This document shows positions 1 through 8,338 of a stretch of 64,000 nucleotides of DNA, piece by piece. The DNA is taken from contig NZ_ARXS01000006.1 of the NCBI RefSeq assembly GCF_025532145.1, positions 124,001-188,000 on the forward strand, read 5' to 3'. The DNA is from Alloalcanivorax balearicus MACL04 (GTDB lineage: Bacteria > Pseudomonadota > Gammaproteobacteria > Pseudomonadales > Alcanivoracaceae). Under the pieces are notes generated by a model that did no database searches, was not told the DNA's origin, and worked only from the letters and a program-made list of their open reading frames with translations. Each line of letters begins with the position of its first letter. The first letter of the stretch is position 1. The translations under genes were made by a program, and so were the position numbers.

Positions 1-391
1 CGGCATGCACATTCCCGGAACCATGGAAGTCGTTGCCTACTACTACATGGTGGCCGCGGTCTTTATCGGTATTTTCATCTGCGTCGTTGAGGACAGTCAC
101 ATCCGGGTGGATGTGCTGGTTCAGCATTTCAGCGAGCGTATGCGATCCGCCACGGACATCTTCGGGCTGCTGGTAATGACGCTGTACTTCGCCCTGTTCT
201 CCTACGGTTTGTACCTGCAGGCGGCTAAGAGCTGGGGGCGTCGGGAAGGGGTGGACGCGGTGTTTTTTGAACTGTCGATCTGGCCGTCCCGTTGGATTGC
301 CTGGGCGGGCGTTTTCATGGCCGCCCTGGCGGCGGTGTATCTTCTGATCCGTTTGTTGCGCGGAAAATCCGGGCGGGAGGTTTCGTCATGA
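1..391 (+). CDS. TRAP transporter small permease (DctQ family), 5' partial
   Basis: The gene runs in from the left edge, so its true start is outside the window. About 128 residues are visible. They contain hydrophobic membrane segments, the motif EDSHIRVDVL typical of the DctQ small subunit, and a closing helix before a basic tail. DctQ pairs with the large DctM permease in the inner membrane for Na+-driven uptake of organic acids delivered by a periplasmic binding protein. Its TGA stop overlaps the ATG of the next gene (ATGA), as expected for translationally coupled subunits. No DctP binding protein is visible; it may lie upstream. The substrate cannot be told from sequence. Confidence 0.85.
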   Translation, partial: GMHIPGTMEVVAYYYMVAAVFIGIFICVVEDSHIRVDVLVQHFSERMRSATDIFGLLVMTLYFALFSYGLYLQAAKSWGRREGVDAVFFELSIWPSRWIAWAGVFMAALAAVYLLIRLLRGKSGREVSS

Positions 392-1695
392 GCGCGGTGC
401 AGATCGGGTTCGCTTGTATCGCCTTACTGCTGGTGCTGTTGGCATTGCGCGTGCCGATCGGGGTGTCACTCGGGGTGAGTGCCTTTACCGGGCTGCTCTC
501 CCTTCGTGGCCTGGATGCGGCTTTCGCCCTGATGGGGTCCACCACTTTTCAGTTCATCGCCCATTGGTCGTTGACCGCCATTCCCATGTTTATCCTGATG
601 GGCGCGATTGCCTTCCACACCGGTTTGACGCGGACCTTGTTCGATGCGGGCAAGGCCTGGCTGGGTTTTCTGCCGGGGGGGTTGGCGATCGCCACCAATG
701 TTTCCAGTGCCGGTTTTGCCGCCGCCAGCGGTTCCAGCGTGGCGATGGCCGGTGCCATGTCCCGTCTTGCCGTGCCGGAAATGCTGAGGGCCAGGTACGA
801 CCCTGGTCTGGCCACCGGGGTGGTGGCGGCTTCCGGGACGCTGGGGGCGTTTATTCCTCCGAGTATTCCTTTTGTACTATATGCCGTGTTCATGGAGGCG
901 TCCGTCGGGCAGCTGTTGATGGCGGGGATTATTCCCGGCCTGCTGACCATGCTGGCTTATGCCGTGCTGATCGTCACCCGGGTAAAACTGAATCCGGATC
1001 TGGCGCCGAGGACTACGCAGGCTTATTCCAATCGGGACCGGTGGCTGTTGCTGCTGAAGTCCTGGCCATTGCCGGTGATCGTCGCCGGCGTTGTCGGCGG
1101 GTTGTATACCGGAACGGTAACGGCCACCGAAGCGGGCGCCTTTGGTGCTTTCGTGGCGATTGCGGCCGCGCTGATTCAGGGCTCCTTCAGTTGGACGGCG
1201 ATGCAGCAGGCGGTATCGGAAACCGTCACCAGCACGGCGTCGATTTTTCTCATCGCCATCGGCGCGGTGTTGTTCAGCCGTATGCTGACACTCAGCCAGA
1301 TTCCCATGAACATCGGTGTCTGGGTGGAAGATTACGCGGTGGCGCTGTGGATGTTCCTGCTGGCGGTCACGGTGTTCTACATCGTTCTGGGTATGTTCCT
1401 GGATCCCATTGGTCTGATGCTGGTGACCCTGCCGGTGCTGGCGCCTTTCGTCATCGCGTTCGATATCGACGTGATCTGGTTTGGCGTTCTGGTGGTGAAG
1501 TTCATCGAGATCGGTTTGCTGACACCGCCGATTGGATTGAACCTGTTCGTGGTCAGCGCCGGTGTGGGGGACAAGGTGCCGTTCGGTCAGGTGGTACGAG
1601 GCACGGTGTGGTTCCTGGCCGCGGAAGCGGTGGTGCTGATTCTGCTGATGGCGTTCCCGCAGTTGTCCCTGCTGTTGCCATCGCTGATGTACTAG
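388..1695 (+). CDS. TRAP transporter large permease (DctM family)
   Basis: A 435-residue, highly hydrophobic protein with the multi-helix pattern of DctM, the channel-forming large subunit of TRAP transporters. The family signature around residues 150-175 is clear (SGTLGAFIPPSIPFVLYA). An ATG at 388 overlaps the dctQ stop and follows a GGGCGGGAGG ribosome-binding stretch, so it was preferred to the longer frame that reaches back to 292. The length matches the family. It would act in the inner membrane with the upstream small subunit to import a carboxylate using a sodium gradient. Substrate unknown. Confidence 0.92.
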   Translation: MSAVQIGFACIALLLVLLALRVPIGVSLGVSAFTGLLSLRGLDAAFALMGSTTFQFIAHWSLTAIPMFILMGAIAFHTGLTRTLFDAGKAWLGFLPGGLAIATNVSSAGFAAASGSSVAMAGAMSRLAVPEMLRARYDPGLATGVVAASGTLGAFIPPSIPFVLYAVFMEASVGQLLMAGIIPGLLTMLAYAVLIVTRVKLNPDLAPRTTQAYSNRDRWLLLLKSWPLPVIVAGVVGGLYTGTVTATEAGAFGAFVAIAAALIQGSFSWTAMQQAVSETVTSTASIFLIAIGAVLFSRMLTLSQIPMNIGVWVEDYAVALWMFLLAVTVFYIVLGMFLDPIGLMLVTLPVLAPFVIAFDIDVIWFGVLVVKFIEIGLLTPPIGLNLFVVSAGVGDKVPFGQVVRGTVWFLAAEAVVLILLMAFPQLSLLLPSLMY

Positions 1696-1730
1696 TTGGG
1701 ATGACGCTATATTGACGAGATGCTGCATTT

Positions 1731-1746
1731 GATGCATGGTGGCATC
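1731..1746. promoter_or_regulatory. Inverted repeat upstream of vapBC, candidate autoregulatory operator
   Basis: GATGC-N6-GCATC forms an inverted repeat ending 23 bases before the vapB start. A further GATGC lies just upstream. VapB-VapC complexes usually repress their own promoter by binding such repeats. The position fits, but binding is inferred only. Confidence 0.35.
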
Positions 1747-1769
1747 AATAATGATGATGAAGGATCGAT

Positions 1770-1979
1770 ATGCGTACCACAATTACGATTGACGATGCTC
1801 TCTACGAGCAGGCATTGGAGCTGGCTGACTCAGGCTTGGATAAACCCGCGGATATTCTTCGGGAGGCCGTCAAAACCTATGTTCGGGTCCAAGCCGCGCG
1901 CCGCCTGGCCGCTTTGGGAGGAGCGTCACCTGATATGGCGGATATCCCGCGGCGGCGTGAGGAGCCGTTGCAGGAATGA
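1770..1979 (+). CDS. vapB: VapB-family antitoxin
   Basis: A 69-residue protein opening MRTTITIDDALYEQALELA, the ribbon-helix-helix DNA-binding start typical of VapB antitoxins (DUF2191-like). The C-terminal part is charged and Pro/Arg-rich (DIPRRREEPLQE), as in the toxin-binding tails of this family. It should neutralise the neighbouring PIN-domain RNase and repress the operon. A good ribosome-binding site (AAGGA, 5 bases before ATG) supports the start. Its stop overlaps the toxin start by four bases (ATGA), a usual arrangement in toxin-antitoxin pairs. Confidence 0.85.
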   Translation: MRTTITIDDALYEQALELADSGLDKPADILREAVKTYVRVQAARRLAALGGASPDMADIPRRREEPLQE

Positions 1980-2356
1980 ACGTTTTGGTGGATACCTCGG
2001 TATGGGTGGCGCACTTCAGAGAAAAAAATGAGGCGCTGATTAATCTGATAGAAATGGATCGCGCCATGGTGCATCCCATGGTCTTGGGCGAGCTTGCCTG
2101 CGGGACTCCGCCTGAACCTCGGCAACGAACTTTGGGTTACATTGGTTTATTGCGGCTGAGTAATCAGGCCAGCCTTAAGGAGGTCATGACGTTCGTTGAG
2201 CAAGAACGCTTATACGGGCGAGGTTGTGGTTTGGTGGATATGATGTTGCTCGCTTCAACCGTCATCACTCCCGAAGGGAGGCTTTGGACGTTGGATAAAC
2301 GCTTGGCTGGATTGGCGGATGAGTTCGACGTGGCGTACCAGCCGCATATGCATTAG
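1976..2356 (+). CDS. vapC: VapC-family PIN-domain ribonuclease toxin
   Basis: 126 residues, the usual VapC length. PIN-domain acidic residues are present in order: VDTSVW near the N terminus, an E in LGELACG, D in GLVDMMLLAS and D in WTLDKRL. These residues bind Mg2+/Mn2+ in the RNase active site. VapC toxins cleave specific RNAs (tRNA or rRNA) when the labile antitoxin is degraded. The frame is intact with all four acidic positions, so the toxin is probably active. It forms a two-gene operon with the antitoxin and is followed by a REP locus. Confidence 0.87.
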   Translation: MNVLVDTSVWVAHFREKNEALINLIEMDRAMVHPMVLGELACGTPPEPRQRTLGYIGLLRLSNQASLKEVMTFVEQERLYGRGCGLVDMMLLASTVITPEGRLWTLDKRLAGLADEFDVAYQPHMH

Positions 2357-2390
2357 GCAGAACCGCGAACGGAAACTTAGAGCTTTCTTT

Positions 2391-2470
2391 CTACAAGGCC
2401 GCTGTGGGAGCTTGCTTGCAGGCGAATTTGAGACCCAATTCGCCAGCAGGCTGGCTCCCACAGCGGCTCC
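2391..2470. repeat. REP pair (BIME), mixed stem types
   Basis: Two facing REP palindromes between the convergent vapC and desaturase genes. The left unit reads TGTGGGAGCTTGCTTGCAGG then GCGAAT. The right unit is the reverse complement of a TGTGGGAGCC-AGCCTGCTGGCG version. Conserved ends and a variable inner stem are shared with the other REP loci of the window. Confidence 0.9.
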
Positions 2471-2493
2471 GAGGATCCGGCTGTGGGAAATGA

Positions 2494-3696
2494 TCAGGCC
2501 CGGGCCGGTTGGGGCTGGTAGCCTTTCAATGCGGTGACGAAATCCTGCAGAGCGTGAATGCCGGACTCCTCGGCTTCGCGGCACCATTGTTTCAATGCAT
2601 CCAGCATTTCCGCGGAATTGCGGCTGGTCTGGCCCCAGATTTCCTGCAGGCGCAGGCGGTATTCGTAGATGGTGGCCAGCGTGTGATTGTGTTCGGTCAG
2701 CCGCTCCAGGCGTTGCTGATGACGCGGCTTGAAGAAACGCTGATCGCGGTACAGCAGGGCCCGGGCGCGACGGTAGAAACCACGGGTGGTTTCGCAGGCG
2801 CGGGCTCGCTCCTGCTGGAACACCGGTTTGATCACCGTGCGGCGGTAATGGGCCATCACCTGGAAACGGTGTTGCACCAGGGCACGCAGGGTATCCAGAT
2901 CAATGCTCGGACGGGCGGCGGCCAGCACCGGCTTCGGCGCCAGTTTTTTCACTTTGGCCAGGCCCAGCATTTCAAACAGGCGGATCCAGGCCCAGCCCAT
3001 ATCGAACTCGAACCGGCGTACCGACAGCTTGGCGGAGCTGGGGTAGGTGTGGTGATTGTTATGCAGCTCTTCGCCGCCAATCAGAATACCCCACGGCAGA
3101 ATGTTGCGTGAGGCGTCCTTGCATTCGAAGTTACGGTAGCCCCAGTAGTGGCCGATACCGTTGATCACGCCAGCGGCCAACAGCGGAATCCACATCATCT
3201 GCACCGCCCAGATGGTCACACCGGCGAAGCCGAACAGAACCACGTTGGTCAGTGCCATCAGCACAATACCGAGCATGGGGAAGCGGCTGTAGACGTTGCG
3301 CTCCATCCAGTCATCCGGGCAGCCGGCGCCGTATTTGTCCAGGGTTTCCTGGTTGGCGGCTTCGGCCTGGTACAGCTCGGCGCCTTCGCGCAGTACTTTG
3401 CGGATGCCAAGTACCTGCGGGCTGTGCGGATCTTCCTCACTATCGCAGTGGGCGTGATGCTTGCGATGAATGGCGGTCCAGGCGCGGGTGTTCATGCCTG
3501 TGGTCAGCCACAGCCAGAAACGGAAGAAGTGTTTCAGCACCGGGTTCAATTCCAGCGCGCGGTGGGCGGAATAGCGGTGCAGATAGACGGTGACGCTGAC
3601 GATGGTCACATGGGTCAGGGCCAACGTGATCAGCACCAGACTCCAGGGGCCCAGGGCCAGCAGACCCTCGGACAGAAACATCAAGATGGTGTGCAT
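2494..3696 (-). CDS. Membrane fatty-acid (acyl-CoA/acyl-lipid) desaturase
   Basis: A 400-residue member of the membrane-bound delta-9-type desaturases, which put a double bond into saturated acyl chains using O2 and a di-iron centre. Three histidine boxes are visible in order: HRYSAH (near 40), HRKHH (near 77) and HNNHH (near 212), with hydrophobic segments around them. The roughly 130 residues after the last box are Arg/Glu-rich and soluble, longer than in minimal desaturases. It lies 72 bases downstream of the hydantoinase gene on the same strand, but a functional link is not evident. No strong ribosome-binding site is seen before the chosen ATG. Confidence 0.9.
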   Translation of the reverse strand: MHTILMFLSEGLLALGPWSLVLITLALTHVTIVSVTVYLHRYSAHRALELNPVLKHFFRFWLWLTTGMNTRAWTAIHRKHHAHCDSEEDPHSPQVLGIRKVLREGAELYQAEAANQETLDKYGAGCPDDWMERNVYSRFPMLGIVLMALTNVVLFGFAGVTIWAVQMMWIPLLAAGVINGIGHYWGYRNFECKDASRNILPWGILIGGEELHNNHHTYPSSAKLSVRRFEFDMGWAWIRLFEMLGLAKVKKLAPKPVLAAARPSIDLDTLRALVQHRFQVMAHYRRTVIKPVFQQERARACETTRGFYRRARALLYRDQRFFKPRHQQRLERLTEHNHTLATIYEYRLRLQEIWGQTSRNSAEMLDALKQWCREAEESGIHALQDFVTALKGYQPQPARA

Positions 3697-3768
3697 AATA
3701 ATCCGGCTTGCGGCGGTAGTAATCCATTGGAAAGCGAATGTGGCCGATTCGTTCCTTGATATACGGCT

Positions 3769-5778
3769 TTATAAAGAGGTAAGCAATAAATGGGCCGATG
3801 GATGCACCCGGGCCTGCCAATCAGCTTCTATATAGATGGTGCCTACCGGTTCAAAGATCAATGCGGGGCCGTAGATTACCTGATCGGCTCCTAATTCGTC
3901 CCGCCGGTATACAGGAATTTTGGTTTTGTTTCCTTCTTTGTTTTGGGCGGCACTTTTATCCCCTGCGGAGCCGTAAACCGGAGCCTCCCAGGCCGGCGTG
4001 CCCTCGCCCCGAGGCGCCTGGCCCGGAGAGGGCGGCCGCGCCTCGGCCAGACACCGGACCCGCAGGTTCACCCGCCGCACCGGCAATGACAGCCGGTGGC
4101 CATAACGCTGTTCGTGCAGATCGTGGAAGGCGGCTTCGCTTTGAGCGGGATCCTCCCCTTGCCAGGGTAAGGTCAGCACGGAGGACTGGCCTTGATAGCA
4201 CAGGTCCAGGCCGGTTTCGGTGCTGATCCGGTCGGCTTCGATGCCTTCCGCTTCCAATTCCGCCCGGGCCTGGCGCTCCAACTGCCGAGCCAGGGTCTGA
4301 ATATGCGCGGCCTCGGCATCCGCCGGCAGAGCCTGGATGCGTTCGCGCTGGCGCGGTGCGTAGACCAGCCCTTCCGCCGACAGCACGCCGGCACGTACCG
4401 GCACTACCGCCTGGTGCATGCCGAGATTGGTGGCCAGGGCGCACACGTGCAGGCCGCCGGCGCCACCGAAGCTCACCAGCGTGAAGTCCCGCGGGTCAAA
4501 GCCCTTCTGGATCGAGATCACCCGCAGCGCCTGGCTCATATGCTCGTTGGCCAGATCGATGATACCTTGCGCGGCCTGAGGGATCGGCATGCCGAGGCGT
4601 TCCGCCACGCGGGCAACGGCGTCGTGGGCCTTGGCGGGGTCCAGACGCAGGTTGCCGCCCAGGGCGAATTCCGGCTGCAGGCGGCCCAGCACCAGATTGG
4701 CGTCGGTGACCGTGGCTTGAGTGCCGCCCTGGCCGTAGCAGGCGGGGCCGGGGCTGGCGCCGGCGGATTGCGGTCCCACGTGCAGCAGGCCGGCATCATC
4801 CACTTGGGCCAGGGAACCGCCGCCGGCACCAATGGTGTGCATGTCGACCATGGGGACCGCCACCGGATAAGGCCCGATGCGGCCCTGGCGGGTGAGCCGG
4901 ATGTCGCCATCCAGCAGCGCCACGTCGGTGGAGGTGCCGCCCATATCGAAGGTCATCAGATGATCGCGGCCGAGGGCCTGCCCCAGGCGGCGGGCGGCGT
5001 TGAGGCCGCCGGCGGGCCCGGACAGCAGCAGGTTCACCGCCCTTTCGGCGGCCTGATCAGCGGCAATGGTGCCGCCGTTGGACTGCATGATGGTCAGCGG
5101 CGCCGGAGCGGTGTGCTGTTTCAGCCGCGCCAGATAATCCGCCATGCGAGGGGAGAGCCAGGCGTTCAGCCAGGTGGCCATGCCGCGCTCGTATTCGCCC
5201 CGGGTAGGCAGGATGTCGCTGGAGAGGCTGACCGGATAGCCGGCCTGCCGGAGTGCCTCGCCGAGCCGTTGTTCCGCCGCGGGATCCAGGTAGCTGAACA
5301 ACAGGTTTATGGCCACGGATTCCGGGTCATGGCGGCGAACCGCTTCCACCGTTTGCCGGATTGCCTCGTCGGTGAGCGGGATCAGGGTGGCTCCCTGGGC
5401 GTCCTGGCGGGTGTCGACGCCGATCACCGGAGTGTCGTGCAGGGCGGTGTGGGTGGGCAGCGGCCGCAAGTTGTATAACTCGGGCCGGTTCTGGCGGCCG
5501 ATGAGCAGCAGATCCTCTATGCCGGAGTTGGTAATCACTACCGTTTTGGCGCCTTTGTTCTCCAGGGCTGCGTTGGTAGCCACGGTGCTGCCATGGACGA
5601 TGACCAACTCCCCCAGGGCCAAGGCCCCGGAGAGCCCCATGTCCTCGATCCCCTGCAGGATGGCCCGCTCCGGGGCGGCCGGCGTGGAGAGTACTTTATG
5701 GATGCGCGGTTGCTCGCCGCCCAGCAGAACGAAATCGGTGAAAGTGCCGCCGGTGTCCACCCCTAGCCAGTACTGCAT
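3769..5778 (-). CDS. Hydantoinase/oxoprolinase family protein, A subunit type
   Basis: 669 residues beginning MQYWLGVDTGGTFTDFVLL, the ATP-binding start of HyuA/oxoprolinase A proteins. The body contains GPAGG and FDMGGTSTDVALLDG, typical of the actin-like ATPase fold, and FGGAGGLH in the C-terminal half. Such enzymes hydrolyse cyclic amides (hydantoins, 5-oxoproline) or carboxylate ketones. The frame stays open 112 codons upstream, but that part is translated REP sequence. The ATG at 5778 has a GGAG ribosome-binding site and matches the family N terminus. Unusually, no HyuB partner is adjacent, so the substrate is unknown. Confidence 0.85.
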   Translation of the reverse strand: MQYWLGVDTGGTFTDFVLLGGEQPRIHKVLSTPAAPERAILQGIEDMGLSGALALGELVIVHGSTVATNAALENKGAKTVVITNSGIEDLLLIGRQNRPELYNLRPLPTHTALHDTPVIGVDTRQDAQGATLIPLTDEAIRQTVEAVRRHDPESVAINLLFSYLDPAAEQRLGEALRQAGYPVSLSSDILPTRGEYERGMATWLNAWLSPRMADYLARLKQHTAPAPLTIMQSNGGTIAADQAAERAVNLLLSGPAGGLNAARRLGQALGRDHLMTFDMGGTSTDVALLDGDIRLTRQGRIGPYPVAVPMVDMHTIGAGGGSLAQVDDAGLLHVGPQSAGASPGPACYGQGGTQATVTDANLVLGRLQPEFALGGNLRLDPAKAHDAVARVAERLGMPIPQAAQGIIDLANEHMSQALRVISIQKGFDPRDFTLVSFGGAGGLHVCALATNLGMHQAVVPVRAGVLSAEGLVYAPRQRERIQALPADAEAAHIQTLARQLERQARAELEAEGIEADRISTETGLDLCYQGQSSVLTLPWQGEDPAQSEAAFHDLHEQRYGHRLSLPVRRVNLRVRCLAEARPPSPGQAPRGEGTPAWEAPVYGSAGDKSAAQNKEGNKTKIPVYRRDELGADQVIYGPALIFEPVGTIYIEADWQARVHPSAHLLLTSL

Positions 5779-5875
5779 CTTTGCTCCGCTCGTGCTTAAA
5801 CCCTTTACCGCCTGCGCAAGGACGGTGCCGCGGGTATCATAACCGTCCTGGCCGCGGGCTGCCCATTGCCGCTGT

Positions 5876-6085
5876 ATTCGCGAGCAAGCTCGCTTCCCGC
5901 AGGGGGCTACAGGGTCCCTGTGGGAGCTTGCCCTGCAAGCGAATCTTTGTGTTCGCGGGCCAATTCGCTTGCAGGCAAACTCCCACAGCGGCTTCGTAGT
6001 GCAAACCGTGGGATATTCGCTTGCAAGCAAGCTTCCCACAGCGGCTTCGTAGCGTAATCTGTGGGAGCCAGCCCGCTGGCGAATC
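5876..6085. repeat. REP cluster, about five units
   Basis: This cluster fills most of the gap between the divergent hydantoinase gene and mutM. Units lie near 5876-5899, 5918-5944, 5962-5999, 6015-6051 and 6058-6084, in both orientations. Their inner stems are of the GAGC/GCTC, TTGC/GCAA and CAGC/GCTG kinds. It is the largest REP cluster in the window and must lie inside or next to the promoters of both flanking genes. Confidence 0.9.
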
Positions 6086-6116
6086 CTGTCCTGACCCATA
6101 TTCCAAGGAGCCATTA

Positions 6117-6926
6117 ATGCCCGAATTACCCGAAGTGGAAACCACGCGGCGGGGGATCGAGCCGCATTTGACCGGACGCCGTCTGCGCTCGGTGACCGTG
6201 CGCGAGCCGCGGCTGCGCTGGCCCGTGGACGAGCGGGTGGCGGCGTTGCGGGATCGGCCGGTGCTGGCGGTGCGGCGGCGCGCCAAGTATTTGCTGCTGG
6301 ACCTGGATGGCCTGCATCTGGGGGTGCATCTGGGCATGTCCGGAACGCTGCGGGTGGTGCCGGAGGCGGCGCCGCTGCGCAAGCATGATCATGTGGATCT
6401 GGTGCTCGATTCCGGGCAGCTATTGCGCTTCAACGACCCCCGCCGGTTCGGCGCGGTGCTCTATCTGCCGGACCTGGAGCAACACCCGTTGTTCACCGGC
6501 CTCGGCCCCGAACCACTGGACGCGGTCTTCACCGGGGAATGGCTGCACCAGCGTAGCCGTGGGCGCAAGGCCTCGGTGAAGACGTTCATCATGGATAACG
6601 CCACGGTGGTGGGCGTTGGCAACATTTACGCGCAAGAAAGCCTGTTTTTGGCGGGCATTCACCCCTCCCGGCCAGCGGGACGCATCAGCCTGGCTCGCTA
6701 CCAGAGTCTGGCGGAAGCCATCCGGCAAGTCCTGGCACGGGCCATCGTGGCTGGCGGCACCACGTTGCGGGACTTCACCCGGGTTGACGGTCAGCCCGGC
6801 TACTTCGCCCAGGAATTACGGGTCTATGGTCGAGCGGGGGAGCCTTGCCGGCAGTGCGGAACGCCGTTGCGGGGTGGGCGCCACGGTCAGCGCAGTACCG
6901 TGTATTGTCCCCACTGCCAGCGTTGA
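6117..6926 (+). CDS. mutM: Formamidopyrimidine-DNA glycosylase
   Basis: 269 residues. MutM removes oxidised purines such as 8-oxoguanine from DNA and nicks the abasic site. The N terminus is PELPEVE, where the processed Pro1 is the catalytic nucleophile and Glu follows. The conserved lysine is in RRRAKYLLLDL at residue 57. The C-terminal zinc finger is complete, with CRQC and CPHC separated by 16 residues. The ATG at 6117 with an AAGGAG ribosome-binding site gives the family start; the frame upstream only translates REP sequence. It stands alone between a REP cluster and a long structured leader. Confidence 0.97.
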   Translation: MPELPEVETTRRGIEPHLTGRRLRSVTVREPRLRWPVDERVAALRDRPVLAVRRRAKYLLLDLDGLHLGVHLGMSGTLRVVPEAAPLRKHDHVDLVLDSGQLLRFNDPRRFGAVLYLPDLEQHPLFTGLGPEPLDAVFTGEWLHQRSRGRKASVKTFIMDNATVVGVGNIYAQESLFLAGIHPSRPAGRISLARYQSLAEAIRQVLARAIVAGGTTLRDFTRVDGQPGYFAQELRVYGRAGEPCRQCGTPLRGGRHGQRSTVYCPHCQR

Positions 6927-6966
6927 GGCGGGTTCAACCGTTTTCTGAGGTCAGTGTGCTATCGTA

Positions 6967-6995
6967 TTGTTTCTCTACGAATAAAGATTTAGATT
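6967..6995 (+). promoter_or_regulatory. Candidate sigma-70 promoter for the 7235 gene
   Basis: TTGTTT, 17 bases, then TAGATT, inside an AT-rich pocket that stands out in this GC-rich gap. The hexamers are only partial matches. If used, it would give a transcript leader of about 230 bases that includes the structured region at 7043-7151. Confidence 0.35.
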
Positions 6996-7042
6996 GTGAA
7001 CCAGTAGTCAGCACGACTGCTGAATTGGGGTAACAATGCCCC

Positions 7043-7151
7043 GGCGACTCAGCAAAAGGGGGGAGCCCGGACCATCTTCTTGTGTGTGGGGGTTGAACCT
7101 GTGGGGGGTGAGTCGCCGCTCCCGCGGTCGAGGGACGGCCGCGGGGGCTCC
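7043..7151 (+). other. Structure-forming leader region, candidate cis-regulatory RNA or sRNA
   Basis: This is the main content of the 308-base gap between mutM and the next gene. GGCGACTCA (7043-7051) pairs exactly with TGAGTCGCC (7109-7117). CCCGCGG (7121-7127) pairs with CCGCGGG (7139-7145). GGAGCCC (7062-7068) can instead pair with GGGCTCC (7145-7151), so alternative folds are possible. No convincing reading frame covers it. I do not recognise a known riboswitch class. Confidence 0.45.
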
Positions 7152-7234
7152 TATTCAAAAGGCTGGGTCAAGACGGTTGGGACTGCCCGGCCAATCCTGC
7201 TATCCAACGAGAACCTGTCGAAGAGGGACTCACA

Positions 7235-7585
7235 ATGAAGCGAGCCCTGCGCCTGCTGGCGGCCGCCACCATCATCTGCACCGTATCCCAAACCGCACAA
7301 GCCCGTCCCATGGACGAAGACGCCGATCAGCCGTCGGCGCTGGCCATGTTCGGGGACGCGGTGATCGTCCGGCCGGTCATGGCCGTCGGTACGGTGGGCG
7401 GTCTGGCCGTGTATACGGTAATGTTACCGTTCTCCGTGCTCGGTGATAATGAAGGCGAAGCCGCCGAAGTGCTGGTGAAGAATCCCGCCCGCGCCACTTT
7501 TTTGCGTTGTCTGGGCTGCACGCCGACGCAACATGAGCGCAAACAGGCGGAGAAAAAAATACGAGAAGCCAACGCGGCGCAATAA
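7235..7585 (+). CDS. Small exported protein of unknown function
   Basis: 116 residues with a clear signal peptide: basic MKR, a hydrophobic core and AQA-R near residue 28. The mature part holds a hydrophobic stretch rich in Val/Gly (about 45-70) that may be a membrane segment or hairpin, then LRCLGC, which carries two cysteines, and a Lys/Glu-rich C terminus. I do not recognise the family. It follows the structured leader at 7043-7151 and precedes, by 37 bases, a gene for a small outer-membrane barrel. The two may be co-transcribed. A ribosome-binding site (GAGGGA) precedes the ATG. Confidence 0.7.
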   Translation: MKRALRLLAAATIICTVSQTAQARPMDEDADQPSALAMFGDAVIVRPVMAVGTVGGLAVYTVMLPFSVLGDNEGEAAEVLVKNPARATFLRCLGCTPTQHERKQAEKKIREANAAQ

Positions 7586-7622
7586 TCGCGCCGCTACCGA
7601 TTGATCTTTCGAGGAGTCCGCT

Positions 7623-8165
7623 ATGCAACGTTGCGTGGCTGCATTGGCCGCCGTGGCCATGGGCATGGGTGTATCCGTGGCGCACGGCGAAGCCTACGTA
7701 TCCCTGGGATACGGATATCATGAACAGGATGACCGCTTTTTCGGCGACGACCGCTTCGAGACCGGTGACCTGATCGCCAAACTGGGCGGCCGTATCAACC
7801 GCTGGTTCGCGGTGGAGATGCGCGGCGGTTCCACGCTGAACAGCAACGAAGACCGTCTCAATGGGACTCCCGTGAAAGGCGAGTACCGTCAGAAGTATTT
7901 CTATGGCGCCTATGTGAAGCTGAGTGGTCCCAACGCCACCATGGCCACGCCGTATCTGATTGGCGGTTATACCGAAGGCAAGGAAGAAATGGACGTGGAC
8001 GGCGGCGGCAAGGTCTCGGACAAATGGTATGACTCGTCCTACGGTCTGGGGATCGATTTCGGTGTCAGCGAGCGCTTCGACGTCAACGTGGAATACATGT
8101 TCTATCGTGACAAGGACAACGTCACCCTGAAAGGCCCCGCCCTGTCCGCTTCCTGGACGTTCTGA
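7623..8165 (+). CDS. Small outer-membrane beta-barrel protein (OmpA/OmpW-like)
   Basis: 180 residues with a signal peptide ending SVAHGE and a mature protein of alternating polar/aromatic strands (AYVSLGYGYHEQ, WFAVEMRGGST, YFYGAYVKLSG, FDVNVEYMFYRD). It ends SASWTF, with the C-terminal phenylalanine expected for BAM-inserted outer-membrane proteins. The size suits an eight-stranded barrel, so it is not a large general porin. A GAGGAG ribosome-binding site precedes the ATG. It is probably in one operon with the small exported protein upstream. Role unknown. Confidence 0.8.
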   Translation: MQRCVAALAAVAMGMGVSVAHGEAYVSLGYGYHEQDDRFFGDDRFETGDLIAKLGGRINRWFAVEMRGGSTLNSNEDRLNGTPVKGEYRQKYFYGAYVKLSGPNATMATPYLIGGYTEGKEEMDVDGGGKVSDKWYDSSYGLGIDFGVSERFDVNVEYMFYRDKDNVTLKGPALSASWTF

Positions 8166-8201
8166 ATTCGCGATACGTAATCGCTCTCCCGCCAAGGGAG
8201 G

Positions 8202-8322
8202 ACGAAGCCGCCGTGGGAGCTTGCCTGCAAGCGAATCTTGGGGCCGGAAGCTCATTCGCTTGCAGGCAAGCTCCCACGGCGGCTTCGTAGCACAATTGTA
8301 GGAGCCAGCCTTGCTGGCGAAC
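8202..8322. repeat. REP cluster, three units
   Basis: Two facing TTGC/GCAA-type units form a long inverted repeat (near 8202-8239 and 8253-8290), with GCCGCCGTGGGAGC in place of the usual GCCGCTGTGGGAGC on both arms. A third unit of the CAGC/GCTG type follows to 8322. The locus lies between the convergent barrel gene and the RND operon, where it could end transcription from both sides. Confidence 0.9.
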
Positions 8323-8338
8323 CGCTTTCCTCAACCCC

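Noticed and set aside
5779-6114. 112-codon N-terminal extension of the hydantoinase gene
   Set aside because: It translates REP palindromes, lacks family similarity, and the internal ATG has a ribosome-binding site and the correct N-terminal motif.
7036-7446. 136-codon plus-strand frame over the structured leader
   Set aside because: Arg/Gly-rich translation overlapping the exported protein gene in another frame, with no ribosome-binding site.
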